From: Heligmosomoides polygyrus polygyrus
Taxonomy: Eukaryota; Nematoda; Chromadorea; Rhabditida; Heligmosomidae
Length of the DNA stretch: 64,000 nucleotides
Direction of reading: 5' to 3'
Assembly (NCBI GenBank): GCA_947396885.1
Contig: OX377205.1
Coordinates: forward strand, 65,134,969 to 65,198,968
Notes under the pieces: model-generated
The model's input: only the letters and a program-made list of their open reading frames with translations
Told to the model about the DNA's origin: nothing
The model's database searches: none
In this document: one piece after another, positions 1-12,904 of the stretch
How the letters are laid out: every line of letters begins with the position of its first letter
Position numbering within the stretch: position 1 is the first letter of the stretch
Program-made: the position numbers and the translations under genes

Positions 1-179
1 TGAAACACACTATCTCTAGCTCTCATGTCCTTTTTGCCTGGAGGTATACAAAGAGGTAAAATGCATGGTAGGTGTATCCTGGGGAAGCCTTCTAGATGAC
101 TTAGAGCCTCGAGCTGTCGACTTGCCGGGTAGGTGTCAGCGTTGACGAAGGTCCTCCAACTCCTCCCGAGTCACCAGCA

Positions 180-470
180 TTTCCAATGCGCGCACTGGCT
201 GCCGTCACTAATTAGCGCGACGATGGCCCGCCGGCGCTCCAGGTGCTGAGAGCGGCTCATCGTCGCTGTCCGGCCGGGCGTCAATGCAACAATACGGCTT
301 CCGCATGCGCAGCGCGACAAAAAGCCTCGTGAATGATGCATGCGCGGCGCGATTTCCTATGAAAACAATCGGCGTGGATTCCGCAGGCCGCGAATAATCC
401 GAATACGGTAGTCGACTGAGGACATCGCTCCGACTCAGAGGCGCCATGGTGATACGGTCGATTCGCACGC
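180..470. promoter_or_regulatory. CpG-rich island 1
   Basis: The segment is rich in CG dinucleotides (for example GCGCGACGATGGCCCGCCGG) against an AT-richer background. Two minus-strand frames (208-468 and 281-523) are open, but no splice sites or known domain support coding. Confidence 0.3.
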
Positions 471-479
471 GATGAGAGC

Positions 480-3121
480 CGCTGGATCGTCAGGACCTCA
501 GCACTCGCCTTGGCATTATCCACTCAGCCCACGGATAAGCACCAAAGCGCGGACGTCGATAATGGCTTATTGGCGACAGTAGTCTAGCCAATCCATCCAC
601 TATGATACGCCACTCATTCTCTCCCTTATGGAGCAGTGGAGGTGTTGCTCGGCTACAGCTAGTAGATACGAGAAATAGCTGAAGAAGAAGGCGGATAACC
701 GGCTTAAATGGAAGGAGCTGAAGCGCAAAATCAGCTTCCTCGCCGTTCCTTTGTAGAAGCGGGATGCTAATGTGTTCGTCACGGAGTCGTGGACAAATTG
801 GACTGCATCCCATGACTTATTATTAGGTACTAATGAACGCGATCTTCGTCCTATAGCTGTTGGTAGCCCATCGTGATAACAGAATTCAGCTGCCAGTGTT
901 AAAAAATAAAGTGATCGGAATTGCAGAATGTATAAAAAGTCTCAAATTAGCATTTTTGACATGCACAATAGCGTTTTTTTTCTACATACGTGAATTCCTG
1001 GCGGCACGTTATGGAAACCACTTCCTATACGTGTCTGTCGATGAAGAAGAAGTCATCGCTTTATTCCTCACGGGCAACCTTATTAGTTTTATTTCACGCA
1101 GTTCGCCCGGATGCCATTTGAATTTTGATAAAAGTCGCCTTCTGGTGTGCGATATGCGTGCTGCCGATATACCCGTGACCGCTGTATCATCCCACTGATC
1201 GTAGAACTGCCCTAGCGGCCATCCCGTCCTCAGCGAAGCCCCTCTTCGTCCTTGTGCCAGAGTGGCTCAATGAATTCTGCTTGCTCGAGACGATGAGAAA
1301 TCCTCTGGCCAGACTTCTCACGCAGTGCAGCCAGTTGTGGTGCTCAGTTACTGGATGTCATGGAAGCTATTAAGTGAACTGCGCTCCTGGATTTTTGAGC
1401 ACCAAAAGCTAGCTGTTTGGTTCACGAAGTTCTGCTTTCCAATTAGAAGATTCTTTAAATCGCGAGAACCTCGCTGTGTCGATTGTTGCCCTTCGATTAT
1501 GCAGTGCCGATCGTCTGTTCACTGGCGATCCTATGTGATGCGTGACAATACAGGAAGGGCAGAAGATTCGAATGAATGAGCAGGCAAATGCTAGCCTTCT
1601 GCGCATCTTCGATGCTTTCGAGAATTCGTTAAACCGCTTGCTCAGTTTTATCCCTATAATATTGGTTCTATAGACTTCGTTGCATACACCGTTCAAAAAC
1701 TTCCCAGCTCTGTGGCATGAAGTTTATGGTCAAGGCGTTGTGCTTGTTGCGACCGCGGTAACATTACAGAGTCAGTTCTGCAATACGTTCAACAGTAGTT
1801 GACGCCGCAGTCGTAAGGGACCACAACGCAAACCACCACCTAAATTTCTATTCTCGAAGCACTTTACAACCCATTAACCAAAACTCCAGCATATTTTTTG
1901 CGAAAAATATATCCACAGCTTGCAGGAGAAGATAACTGATTAGTTGTTCAGGTTGACTTCAGCTAGACTAACTCGTAAGAGTTAAACTGACCTGAGAGGG
2001 AGCTTTGCTGGTCGGAGATCTATTAATACTTACTCAAACCAATACCTCACGAGTGTGTCCTTTTTTCAAAGGTATAGAAATCCTACCTGCTTGAATTGCT
2101 CCTCGTAAGACCACGATGGACCACCGCCTATTGAAGCTGTGCTCTCACCATGATGGTCGTCAAGTTTGGCGTCTTTGCGAAAGCTGAACCAAACACTAAG
2201 GCATCGATTCAAATTAAGTGAACCCTCCAACAATCGCACCTCATTGTCAAGTCTTCTGGTTCGGTGGTTGCGCTGTTCTCAATCTCATCTTCCTCCTCTG
2301 GGCCTGGTGAGACACCGCTTAAACCGCTGGTTAGACCAAGTAGTTGCTGCTAAATGTTTATCGGTATCATCAGGAAATAACAGCGTCTTCGATAAGAACA
2401 GCTACCTGTAATGCTAGTGGATTCTGCTGCAAGGCTGCCAGAAACGGCGGCAAGACGTTCATATTGAAAGCGGAGCGAAAGCCTCCAAGACCTGTAAGCG
2501 AAACAGAACATAACAAGGAGAGAGACACTAAAATAAAATTGTCTGTCAATTGTCTGTTACATCATACTTAATTTCCTAAGCTTGGAACCCCTTCAGAATA
2601 TCCCGGTTCCTGAACGACAGCTTTTTGAAGACGTAAGCGTAAGCGGGTCCCATAAAACCTAGGACGGAAACGAAGAATTGCGGACGTGCTACAGGACACG
2701 CTTTACGAGCTACCAGTGCTCTATAGAGTGAATATCAGGCAAAACAAGCCAGAACCTGCGTCCATTATACGACTACAAGTCTGGTCATATTTGCTTTCCT
2801 GCATTCCCTATCATTTTAGAGAAGCAACGGCCTTTTACCCAAAACCACGCATCAGAGAGTCACCCACCGAGACTTGAAGTGAAGCGTTGGAATGCCTTCT
2901 GTTGTGCCTCGATGTCAAACGTGTTTGATGGCGCCTCTGGTGATGGTGTGCCGCCATTCGTGGTCGGCTAAATAATAGAGAGTTTCTCTAACGATACATA
3001 AATCTGCACAAAATAGGGAATCTACATTTCTGTCATTTTTGATGGCATTTTGGAATAATCCTGACATGCATATTTCGTTCTCTTTCTTCACCAAGACAAT
3101 GGATAAAGGCTTGTGATGTGA
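480..3121. other. No gene recognised
   Basis: The stretch contains only short, unrelated open frames on both strands (60-112 codons) without splice-site support. No repeat family was identified. Confidence 0.5.
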
Positions 3122-3312
3122 CTTTGGATTGCGCCAAACACTCTACTTCTGCAAGGTGTCGTAAAGGCAATTCGAATCGTATAACCTATCTGCAATGGCT
3201 TGTGCTGACCAGCCGATGGAAACGTTAGTGCTTTATTGTCACCAGACTAGTCTGGTACCACCTCACTGACTACGGAGCAGTGGAAGGTTCGTTTGGGCCA
3301 GGGCGGGTCCCA
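3122..3312 (-). mobile_element. SINE family A copy, head missing
   Basis: It aligns by eye with the copy at 54163-54430: CTCTACTTCTGCAAGGTGTC, then GACCAGCCGATGGA, then CAGACTAGTCTGGTACCACC. The tRNA-like head is not recognisable. Confidence 0.7.
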
Positions 3313-3939
3313 CTTAAGAGCGTTGAATGTGGTGGTACATGTGACAAATCGGCACCTCCTCCAATTATGCTTTTTATTTCTATAAGTATTCAACACATCT
3401 AACTTCTATAGTGTTTTCCCTTCTTTGATGGTAATCCTACCAGCAGCCATCTAAACATACTTCCATCATTTGAAACTATCATAATTTCGTCGCGGACACC
3501 TCAACTTCGCAACACCGCTCTGATAACATACCACCTTGTCGGAATGGGGATATGACCCATGGGTTAAATGTAGACGGAATGATCGGCTGGAAGATGAACA
3601 TGATCAAAACGAAAGCCATAGTTAGCCAATAGTCGCGAAACAGGGTAAGTGAAGCTACTAGGGACTATTGCGAACTAAGGATGAACATTGCTACAAAAAA
3701 AATCAATGTCAATGATGTTCATCAAAAATCAATCATGTTCTGATCAGAAACATGTTATAGAAATAAAAAATGTTTTGGAATAACTTTTGTGCAATTTAAG
3801 ATCATTAACCTACACGTTATAGATCACGAAGGAGCATTATTGCTCATAGCTGTCAACTTCTTGCTTATCGGAGGGCTTCAGATCGAGTAGCTTTGCAAGG
3901 TTTCTCCTAGCTTTATTCGTGTTCGATTATTTGGAATTT

Positions 3940-4400
3940 TACTCCACATTTCTTTCAAGCACGGTGTCACACTATCCGCTCTTCAGTGGTGTGTAGCGCA
4001 GGGTTTTTTCTTTGGAGGTGTAGAAAAGCATTGATTAAGGCAGGAGAAATTTTGTGGCTGCATCTCTGCGAATACGATGTTGGGCAGATAGACAGGAAAT
4101 CGATACCACCTGTCTTTCCATTCACTGTTGCTCTATTCTGAAGCGCGTTCTGCTTCCAAACAGTGGAGTCCGGTTCAAAATGTTTCATATTTGTGTCCTC
4201 CTGATGATCGGTTTCATTGACTTTCGCTCTGTTACGTTAAAATCTACTATATGGCGTGAACGTATTTGGAAGAAGCTTTCTTAGATACCCTTTTAAATGG
4301 CATCTCTGAAATAGCCCAATTTCGAGAAATTCTTCATGAAAGCAAGCACATGGCTGCTTCTCGCACAAGCTTCTATAAGATATTGAGCAAACATAACCTC
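3940..4400. repeat. Diverged dispersed repeat, copy 1
   Basis: Several blocks match 56880-57390 in the same order: TTCAGTGG near 3984, GGAAATCGATACCACC near 4096, GTTAAAATCTACTAT near 4236 and GAGAAATTCTTCATGAA near 4325. Short open frames here do not give related proteins in the two copies, so it is probably a non-coding transposon relic. Confidence 0.5.
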
Positions 4401-5019
4401 AAGGAAAATATGTCGAAGGGATGCGCTCAACTCGTATTCACTTCAATTGATTGTCTTTTATACGCCATTCCGTAAGTTTAACTAGAAACTAGGACAACTG
4501 AAAGGCATCAGTCCATTCCTGAACGATTCGACGATGTTCAATTCAAGTCTTTGCTTCACCCGTTCTTAGAATATACTGAAGTGATTGTCAAAAAATTAGC
4601 CATGATATGGAAATGAGTGGCAAAAAATATGGGAGTCTCTGTTAAAAGAGGTTCTCTCTTTGTCATGTTAAGGTAGCGAACATTAAGACTTTACAAAAAA
4701 GCTCTATTCGTGTACGGCAGCAAACCTTGATTATCAAAAATTCGATAAGCTTTTAAGGAGAATTTTAAAATGTGGTCACATTCGTGATGCATCCGAAGGA
4801 AGAGCCGAGAAAGAAGAAACGCATCTTTTGCAGAAGTGACTCCTTGTCCTTCCCTCAGTCTCAAGCTGCGTTGTTTTGATCAACTCGATTGCTCAAACAT
4901 GTTGGACAGATTTCGAATTGATTCCGGCATGCAGAGGCATCAATCTCCGGGCGAACATCAATCATTAAAACGTTTCTCATCTGATGGATCTCTCTCGTAA
5001 ATTAAATCATCCACAGGGT

Positions 5020-5579
5020 TCATGGTCTTCGGTGTCGGCGGCTCCGTACAGTGCCGCTAGTCGACCCCTGAAAGATACGGGTGACAAGTTTAGCGTGTCC
5101 CTTGTAGGCAGTCAGTTGTGATTTGTCGCTAATCGGAGCGCAATCGCAAAAAATGGAGGACCATCTCACTCGATCTCTCTCCTCTCATCTTACGTCGTTG
5201 ATTCGGACAGGTGCAGCTGTCGGCACGGCACGCTGCTCGTCCCACTGCTGAGCAACGTTGTAAATCATGCTTTGAAAGCTGGACGACAGCGCGACGGTGG
5301 CTCGGTGGCGGCCGTCTGATAGCTCTTCGACCGGAGCGTTTTTCACAATGTGGTCGAGGCTTCGCGAAAAAATGACGTTCAAGATGCCGCTGCGCATGTC
5401 ATCCTAGTCAGCCAGATATTCAAAGAATTCACGAAAGAGAAGGAGTAGCTGTCAGGTCTTGGCTGATTCCGTAGCGGGTACCTGCGCGCAGTTAATCCTC
5501 TTTAGGCAATTCTCACACTCCTTGTGGGTTTGCAGTAATTTCACGATAAAATATACGATTCTTCTCGAGATTAAATCGG
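5020..5579 (-). CDS. 3'-terminal exons of an unrecognised gene
   Basis: Three minus-strand exons fit together in phase. Exon A (about 5579-5482) encodes a segment ending KLLQTHKECENCLKRINCAQ and stops at CAG|GTACCC. A 78-nt intron leads to exon B (5403-5194) after CTGACTAG. Exon B begins DDMRSGILNVIF, has strong codon bias towards C/G endings, and ends AAC GAC|GTAAGA, a near-ideal donor. A 126-nt intron ends in CTTTCAG. Exon C (5067-5020) adds GSTSGTVRSRRHRRP and a TGA. All three junctions are phase 0. The upstream limit of exon A is uncertain (acceptor ATCTAG at 5581-5580) and further 5' exons were not found. Alternatively ATG 5397 starts a small 83-residue protein. No domain is recognised; the paired cysteines in exon A and the basic tail are the only striking features. 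Confidence 0.5.
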
Positions 5580-5762
5580 CTAGATGCAGCAAACGATGCA
5601 GTTAAATCCCAGGACGCGTCTTCAGAGGACCATGATAGATTGCAAGAAATAAACGATGTCACATAAAGCCTCTTCGCCTATGAGTGGGTTCTTGTTCATC
5701 CCCCAACTCTTTTCAGTTTCAAATCAGTTTCTTTAAGCCTCAATTGGCTGGTACCGAGATTT

Positions 5763-5860
5763 TAGCTGTTACTACGATGTTTTGTTGCGATCAGAACTTC
5801 TAGCGCCAGGCGGGACTCGAACCCGCACCTCCTCTGACCGGGCGGGAATGCTCTACGAGT
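5763..5860 (-). mobile_element. SINE family B copy, head partly decayed
   Basis: On the minus strand GCGGGTTCGAGTCCCGCC is a perfect B box with T stem, followed by the acceptor end TGGCGCTA. The A-box half is eroded. The tail (CAAAACATCG, then GTAACAGC) matches the copy at 38775-38882, which argues for a SINE and against a functional tRNA. Confidence 0.6.
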
Positions 5861-7435
5861 TCAGTTTAAAAATGGACTAGATAAGCACTACTTTATTTAT
5901 GTAGGACCACTCGTCGTAAATCGTGTAAGGGATATGACGAAGGTTTCAAGAGATAAAAGAAGCGTAGGACACAATTTCATCTTGGTATCAAAATAGACAC
6001 ACATAGATGGTCCAAGCAATTGTACATCTACATATGTACTACAGTTATTCATTGACTTACTTGTTTTAATTTATTTGTGCAAAGCGTAATTTAGCAACGC
6101 ATAAACTATATATCTGTATTCATATATACACGAGATAGGAAGCAGGTGAAAGAGAAAATACAATATAACATATCGCAAAAATCTTACTAAGAAAATACTA
6201 AAAACTTTGAAAAGTAGTCATGCCTAAAACAGAAATGACTATGGCGATACTCTAGAAGGCAACAATTTCTGCCTGCGTATAAGTCCCTAAATAATGCAGA
6301 GACAAACCTAGCAGGCTTTCGCTTTTGCATTTAATAGATGCAACACCTATGAGCTCCGACCGGTGAGAAGTATGTAGGTCTGATTCAAAGTAGCCGATTC
6401 TTGGAAGTTGAAGAGCATAGTTTTTTCACCTCGGCTTCTCTAACTTCTTCAACATATGAGACATCCGTTATTGCATTCGCCTGATATTATGTAATGTCCG
6501 CGCACGATTTATAAAATATACTTGAATAATATAGAGTGGTAAAGAGACCCTTAATTGATAGATTCGCCAGCACCCTTCAAAAGAAGCTTTTTCGTTATAA
6601 CCGCACTAGTGTTGCTTAACCAACCTAATCTCCCGGTGCGTAGTCCGAAGAGGCTCCAGCTCTCGTGCACACTACGAGCCGATTTATGATCCTCGTTGTG
6701 CTCATACCAATAAAGCCTTCCGTAGCTATGGGTGAGCAGATTGGCTTCAATCTTGTCTAAGTGTAATAAAACACTGCATTTTATCTTGGATTGTTAGCAC
6801 AAGCTATTGCAACAGAAGCTGAACAAGCATCAAAGTGTTTCAACGGCATACTGGAAAAGTTTAGTGTGTGGCGCATCCCGCAGAACAATGAACGATTAGT
6901 TTAGAATCTGCTCCTTTCTACTTCTACGAAATCTGCCGGTGTTGCCTAATCAACAACAGAAGAGCAGTTTCAGTTTATCTGGTAGTGAACTCGAAGGCGA
7001 ACTTGGAACTGCTCGCTTTGTGCGCGCCTGGAAAACTCCACCTGCCGCTATGGTTTAGAAAAGTCTGTGGTTTCCAGGGCCTTGTGCGCAATAGCCACTA
7101 CTGTACGAACTGAATGCATTTATTCTTCTTAACCAGCCCCACCATTGCTAGCCTAGTTTCTCGCGAGATCTCATTCATAACTCTGTGTGCACTACGATTA
7201 TTTTAAACTCAATACCTAAGCATGACAAGAGGAGTGGCGATTTCTCCCCAGTTGTTAATTTTTAGGTGTCTGCTTTCTCTCACAACCCCTTCACCTTAAC
7301 CACTTCAGAATTTGGTGTGCAGAACACAGTGCGAATAAATGAGGTGAAATTAAAAGCGGCAGATAAGGAAAGCTTCACCCGCTAGTATGGCTGAGCATTC
7401 TTTCGAAAGATACGAGGAAAACTATTTCTTACCTC
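5861..7435. other. No gene recognised; possible intron
   Basis: AT-rich DNA with no open frame over 60 codons. If the minus reading of 7436-7607 is correct, this would be intronic to the gene ending at 5020. Confidence 0.4.
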
Positions 7436-7607
7436 GGCACTACCATTGCTATCGGCTACTGCGTCTTCTGTTTTGCAGTTCAGCTGCAACGCTGACGTGA
7501 ACATGGAGGAGTCCTCTATTCTCAACGACATCCTGGAAGACATCAATCATTTCTCGGAGCTCTATTCGTGTACTCCTTATATAAACGAAAATCCACGGCG
7601 GAGGAAT
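7436..7607. CDS. Candidate exon, strand unresolved
   Basis: Both strands look exon-like. On the plus strand a fine acceptor (TCTTCTGTTTTGCAG, ending 7478) opens a 129-nt, 43-codon frame (7479-7607) with C/G-ending codons. It contains NMEESSILNDILEDINHFSE and closes at a possible donor GTATGC at 7608. On the minus strand an ATG just after TGATGTCTTCCAG opens MSLRIEDSSMFTSALQLNCK and continues to GAG|GTAAGA at 7436-7435, an excellent donor. The minus reading would suit an upstream exon of the gene at 5020-5579, but no linking exons were found between. Neither translation is recognised. Only one reading is likely to be real. Confidence 0.35.
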
Positions 7608-8859
7608 GTATGCACGGTTTCGATTCAACGATTTATGACAAAAGGAGAGATGGCTCAGGGAATGCGCAGCTTTGGATGGAAGCCTTTGCGTTTTCTGCAG
7701 CTCAAGACTAGAGGCGCCGTGTATGTTTAGAGCACATTTAACCTTAAACATGGGCACGAAGGGTAGGAGAAGACTTGAAGGCTGCACAGTGTTGATGGAG
7801 GATTAAAAATAGGCCAATGTTGAAGCCAACTGAAAGCTATTATATGCACTTGCGCCAAGTATGGACCCAGTGTCTATAATCGAACAGACAGATAAATGCG
7901 CCATGTAAAATCTGAAAAATCCAATCTAAAATCCTGATATCAATTCCAGTGGTACAGAGCGTTCAAAATATGGTGCTCTTATATCCACTTCCATACATAG
8001 TGAACATTTATTGAAGCTGAACCGCTTCAGCTTATATTATGTGTTCGGGTGACGTAGAAGGTCCGAGAGCACACCCTCGATTGTTACTGGGAAGCAAGAA
8101 GCTCTAGATGAACATTTGCGGCTGCAGCGCTTTACCCAATACTATCCTTTATTCCAAAAACGAAGCCAAATATCCCCTCCGTTCTCCAGTTTGTGAGAGC
8201 ACCCACTAGCATTCAAATGAAAGTTGGCAGAATAGAGCCGAGCGATGGAATAGATGGCGGACAGATGAAGGTGCCTTATAAAGTTTCGAACACACACAGA
8301 AGGGCAGTGTGGCGCTGCTAGAAGAGAGTTTGGCACTCTCGATTTCTGCAACATTCTTTTAGCGCATCAATGGCTCAAAGTTAGCAGTGGCTATGAGAGC
8401 GATTTCATAACATCATCTGAAGCCAGTGAGGCGACAGAATCGACAGGAGTAGTGAAGCTAGACAGTGCTTTTAAATGAATAAAGCGGATTTCAAAAATAG
8501 CAACGACGGGGCTGTGAGCAAGCAAAATTCTACTCGCTCTCGCTTGAGAAGCAGAACTATGCCAATTTAATTCAGCAGTCACCAGAGCCTGAGAATGATC
8601 GTTTCTCATGTCGCCAGTAGTATGGAGGAGAGACCATCGTTCAGCTACACCTCTACTGGGTCACCATTGCAACACGTCGCTCTGGGACAGTGTGGTGGTA
8701 CAATCTCTGCCAGCAGGTTCTAAACCGCACTGAGATTCTTCAGTATTCGCTTAGAGAGCAGCCCTTCCCAAATGCTCATTTGCCAATGTTCAGGGAACAA
8801 TGCCTCAAACCCTTTGTGGGGCAGGAAATGAGATCCAAGCAAATAGGAGCGGATATCCC
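7608..8859. other. No gene recognised
   Basis: The open frames at 8142-8354 and 8391-8609 (minus) lack splice sites or any recognisable domain. Confidence 0.45.
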
Positions 8860-9200
8860 CGCAGATGGAGTTGTGAGGCGAAGAAAGGGCGCCTCTGACC
8901 CCGACAAAGATGAATCCTCGATAAAGAGGACCTTCAGTTGGATGTCAAAGACAATGAACGCCGAGAGCAGCAGGATGGTGGTGGCGGCGACCAGTCAGGA
9001 CCGGCGGCGGCGCGAGCGCCGGCGATAATCCTCGCGGCCCCTCATTCCTCAACTGCATATGTTCTGAATGACGAAGCTGCGCCCGAAAAACGCGAACATT
9101 TAGTATCGGGTTGATATTCGGCGATTGGAGCGCGCTTAATTGTGAACACATGTTCGCGATCCCCGGTGGCGGCCGCGGTCGACGATCGCTCAGCTTCCTC
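8860..9200. promoter_or_regulatory. CpG-rich island 2
   Basis: The core GGCGGCGGCGCGAGCGCCGG lies near 9002 and GGTGGCGGCCGCGGTCGACG near 9164. Both strands are open for 60-110 codons because stops are rare in such sequence. No protein is recognised. Confidence 0.3.
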
Positions 9201-9806
9201 CTTCTATCCGACGCTACACCGCTTACTCAATCGCTCTTCTCGGTTCTCATACCAAACTGGGTAGGACCACCTAAGAGCTCGACGTCGCCCTCATTCTCAG
9301 CAAAAGAAGTTGCTCCCAAAGTTCTTAAAAACTGCTGGTCAGGACACTGTCTTGTAACTTGTCGACACCTGCAGCGCGGTTACGGCGGGTTCCCTAGCCT
9401 CTCTCCGCCTCTGTTCACTTATATCTACAAATCTGTTCGAGAAAAATCCCAATAATCCGTCTGAGCGTTAGTGGGCGAAGAATTCGTAAATCCTGTGGAT
9501 GAGTGAAGCCATATGTCTTAAGTACTGTTCACATTACGTTTGTTCAATGGAATACCACCCCAGTGAAATACCTATATGTAATAGTTCGGGTATATCGTAG
9601 TGTGTCGATGGAGAGGAACTAGTTTCTAGAAGTAAAAACATCCAAACCAAGTGAGCTATCTGGACTGTGACACGCTATGATCGCCTAGTCAGTTCAAGCT
9701 CACACGAACAATGTCATCTTAATTCGTTGCACCAGGAGATAAGGATAAGAAACCGACCGGACGCCTATGAAAAGCAGACAGTTATGAGCCTTCGATAGTT
9801 CCTCCA

Positions 9807-9967
9807 GGGGCAGGATTCATCAGCGACTAGCCCGCAGGTAAGGGGTAGATATACCAACGATGAAGCCTTCGTCTCTTACTCTTGCCTTATCTCTACCTGT
9901 CTCTTATCTTATCTCCACCCCTTATACCCCGCATACCACGGGTTTAATTGTTGATGAATCCGGCCCC
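9807..9967. mobile_element. MITE-like element, copy 2
   Basis: The left end GGGGCAGGATTCATCAGCGA and the right end GTTGATGAATCCGGCCCC are inverted repeats matching the ends of the 24001-24166 element. The inner arms (AAGGGGTAGATATA on the left, CTCCACCCCTTATACCCC on the right) are also roughly complementary, but less so than in copy 1. Confidence 0.65.
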
Positions 9968-11149
9968 AGACCCTCAAATCTCCATCGGTGTGGCGAAAGA
10001 CACGATTATGATAAAACCTGTACTCTGATAGTCGCTGATAGCCATAAGTTCCACGCGGTGGTTTCACGACCGACGTGACCTCGACACTGATTCGATAATT
10101 AAAGCTGAAGACCACTTTAAGTGCCACTAAACCGCAGTTGTCTAACTAGTGGTGGGCCAGATCGGCAGTGCTGGAAAGTGAGGGGACGGGGAAGGTGGAG
10201 AAGAACTTGGCGGTTCTACCTTTCAACTTGAATACGATTGGATTTGCCCACTTCGAGTGGCGCGTTCTCTTCACAATGTTGTGACGACTGTCATCAGAAC
10301 CACAAGCACCAGCAAGGCGCTAAAATAATGAAAATTTTCCGACTGCTCTTCTGCTCTATAATTAGATCTGCTAACAGTTGGAGGAATCGATTTTGTTCTC
10401 TCAGTCGAGGTAGGTAATGCTGCTTATTGGGTGGTATTATGGGCATTCTACACTCAACAAAAAGGCCCACGATTTCCATCCTGTCTTAGGGTGCGGCCTT
10501 TCACATAAAGATATAAGTGAGCTACCAGGTACTTATCTGACCTCAAAAACCTTCACACAATCACACAAACTCTGTTTAGGGGTAGAAGCGGCAGACAGCC
10601 TTCGGGGCTGCTGCTTTCAAGCTAACCAAGCTTAACTGATTGCCAGGGCTGGGTGACTTTTGTCGGAGCTGTTCTATGGAGTACATGGCACTGGGTTTTG
10701 TAAGATGAACTCCTGGAAAAATCGACATTTGAAAAACATTCAGGGTGTGCATATCGACCAGCTAAGTACGGCACTTCAATATGGACTACAGTAGAGAAGG
10801 TAGAACAGACCAGGGCTCACAAGCTAGTGTTAGAAAGTGCACCATATTAGGCGAGCTTTTTTCTAATGCACCATATGATACGCATATCCAGAACAGAAAA
10901 ACGCGAGGTATTCCGCTTCAAGATTGCCGTGGTCAGTACGACCTTTGTGCTCCCGAAGATTCCATAGTTTCCTAGAACAATCCTGCCATGCATTTCTGAC
11001 AACTCAAGCCGGCTGCGCTGCAATGGCAGAATCCTTAAAGCATATGTTCGCCGGCTAAAATATAAACACATGTGTTATATGCTGCGGCTGCGTTGCAAAA
11101 TATTGGCCTGATGTTTATTTTATAGCAATTTTCCAGCGGCTTCACACTG
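9968..11149. other. No gene recognised
   Basis: Unique-looking sequence with small frames only. Nothing repeats or matches a known family by eye. Confidence 0.45.
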
Positions 11150-11400
11150 GTAAACACGCCGACGGTAACTACGCTCCACTCTTCGACTCCACTATGGTCG
11201 TCGCGCCTTGTCGCGACTTTTTGTCGCTGTTCTGTGGTCAGTTAGTCAGTCAGCCAGTCAATCAGACAGGAGATAAATGAAGCAACGAGGTCCGGAACAC
11301 ACGGGATGATTGTTCGGTCGTGTGCCGCCGCCGGACACGCCAAGATATATTGGCTAGCAGAGGCTCCCCCACCCAACCAGCCCCCCCCCCTCCCCTCTTC
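11150..11400. promoter_or_regulatory. CpG-rich island 3 with a PBX-MEIS-like site
   Basis: CG-rich sequence (GTCGTCGCGCCTTGTCGCGA) followed by CAGTCAGCCAGTCAATCAGA. The reverse complement there contains TGATTGACT, a PBX-MEIS-type site, at about 11256-11264. A poly-C tract closes the island. Confidence 0.3.
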
Positions 11401-12904
11401 ACGTCGTTTCTTCCTCGAGGGAGAAAAAAGGTGGTTGATTGATTAACGAATATTACATCTCATTGCCGCTCGAACTTCGCCATCGCATTTCGCCAAGTGA
11501 GCTTGAGCTCACAAGGAGAATCCGCGATGAGCAAGCGAATGTGGATGGTGTTTGGTTGAGCAGTTCCAGAACTGTGAGGGAAACTGTGGTCAGTCAGAAG
11601 CCTTCAATCAGGTCGGGTGCTCTTACGATGGCGTAGCATGTTGCATGTGGGTTCAGCGTCAACAATACTTCTACAGAGGCCTCACAGCCTTGATTGTTTA
11701 TGTCGAATAGTGTCAACTACACGGAAAGAAAGCTTACTCACCAACAGAGTTCTGCATGAGAAAGCCCTCTTTTGCTTACGGTTTTTGAACCTAATTTCGA
11801 ATTGCACTCAGAGAGTATTCAAAAGAATGCTGTGCCTAAACAGCAACTTGACAGAACCCATCCAAACAGTCATCCTTTTTAGCGAGTCACTTACACATAA
11901 AACGCTGTTCGACCGGGACGCGAAGGCGAAGCCAGAAGCCATACTGCTGCAGTAGATCCTGCTTATCTATTGCTTCAATCGAATTAGGAGATTAATGCCA
12001 AGCATGACTAAATCTTATTTCGAAAATTAAGCAGCGATCCCAAAAGGCGAGGACACGCGTTCTTCTTCTGCGGAACGCTAGGAGGCCGGTTCTATTTGAA
12101 ACGTAATTGGAGTTTATAACGGAACCAGTACTCCGATACGCCTAACGGCGTCCCTCGCACTTGCGCGACCTTGCAATATCACTAACCTACGGGAAGGCCT
12201 TTGGTATACTGCCGCGTTGCGCAGGCGACGGGTCGGGCTGTGAGTGCCAAATCAATTTTTATGAAACTTAAAATCCTGCTGCGTAGTTTTGCATGAATGC
12301 GTTCTTCACTTCCGTACGTTTATCATAGGCGTTCTCATGTTGGAGAACGTGTTCGGCACGTCTACTGAGTCACCAGGCACGTTGCACAACTACAACCCCC
12401 CCCCATCCCCCAACTTTCCTCTAACATACTCCTCCAGCACTCCTGTGCAAACAAACAAACACACACAGACAAACGACCGTTCTCGCTTATATATATTAAC
12501 GAAATACGATGGTCAGCTAATAAACAAATCCTTCCTTACATAGCCTGATACCTGTCCACAGATCCGCAAAGATGAAGTCTAGTTGGCTTGTGCGGAACCC
12601 GTCCTTAATTTAGGAGTGCAAGCAAGAGAGCCGCTGCCTCCTCCAGCTGCACTCTTTGCACCCTACACGACCATTAGATCATCTTTCTCCGCTGCTGTTC
12701 TTTCCTATGATAACGTACGCCTCAAAGACAAATAGAAATAGATAAATTAGATGCTGTTTTTTGTTGAGAGAATAGCCGATATTTGAAAATTTCTGCAGGT
12801 GATATAAAAAAGACGAAGCAGTCGATGTAAGCAGAATGCCAAGAATGCCGAATGCCTTTGCTTTTTCTTCTTTCAATCATTAAGTCTCGCATACTCTTCA
12901 CTAG
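11401..12904. other. No firm gene; one codon-like stretch
   Basis: The plus frame at 11439-11636 has a coding-like run (ISLPLELRHRISPSELELTR) but no clear acceptor or donor, so it is not called. The rest shows nothing. A poly-C tract lies near 12397. Confidence 0.4.

Noticed and set aside
5800..5860. tRNA gene on the minus strand
   Set aside because: The T arm and acceptor end are excellent, but the D arm and A box are eroded and the tail is shared with another SINE copy.
9944..9953. SL1-like GGTTTAATT as a spliced-leader RNA gene
   Set aside because: The match ends after nine bases and the sequence belongs to the right end of a MITE-like element.
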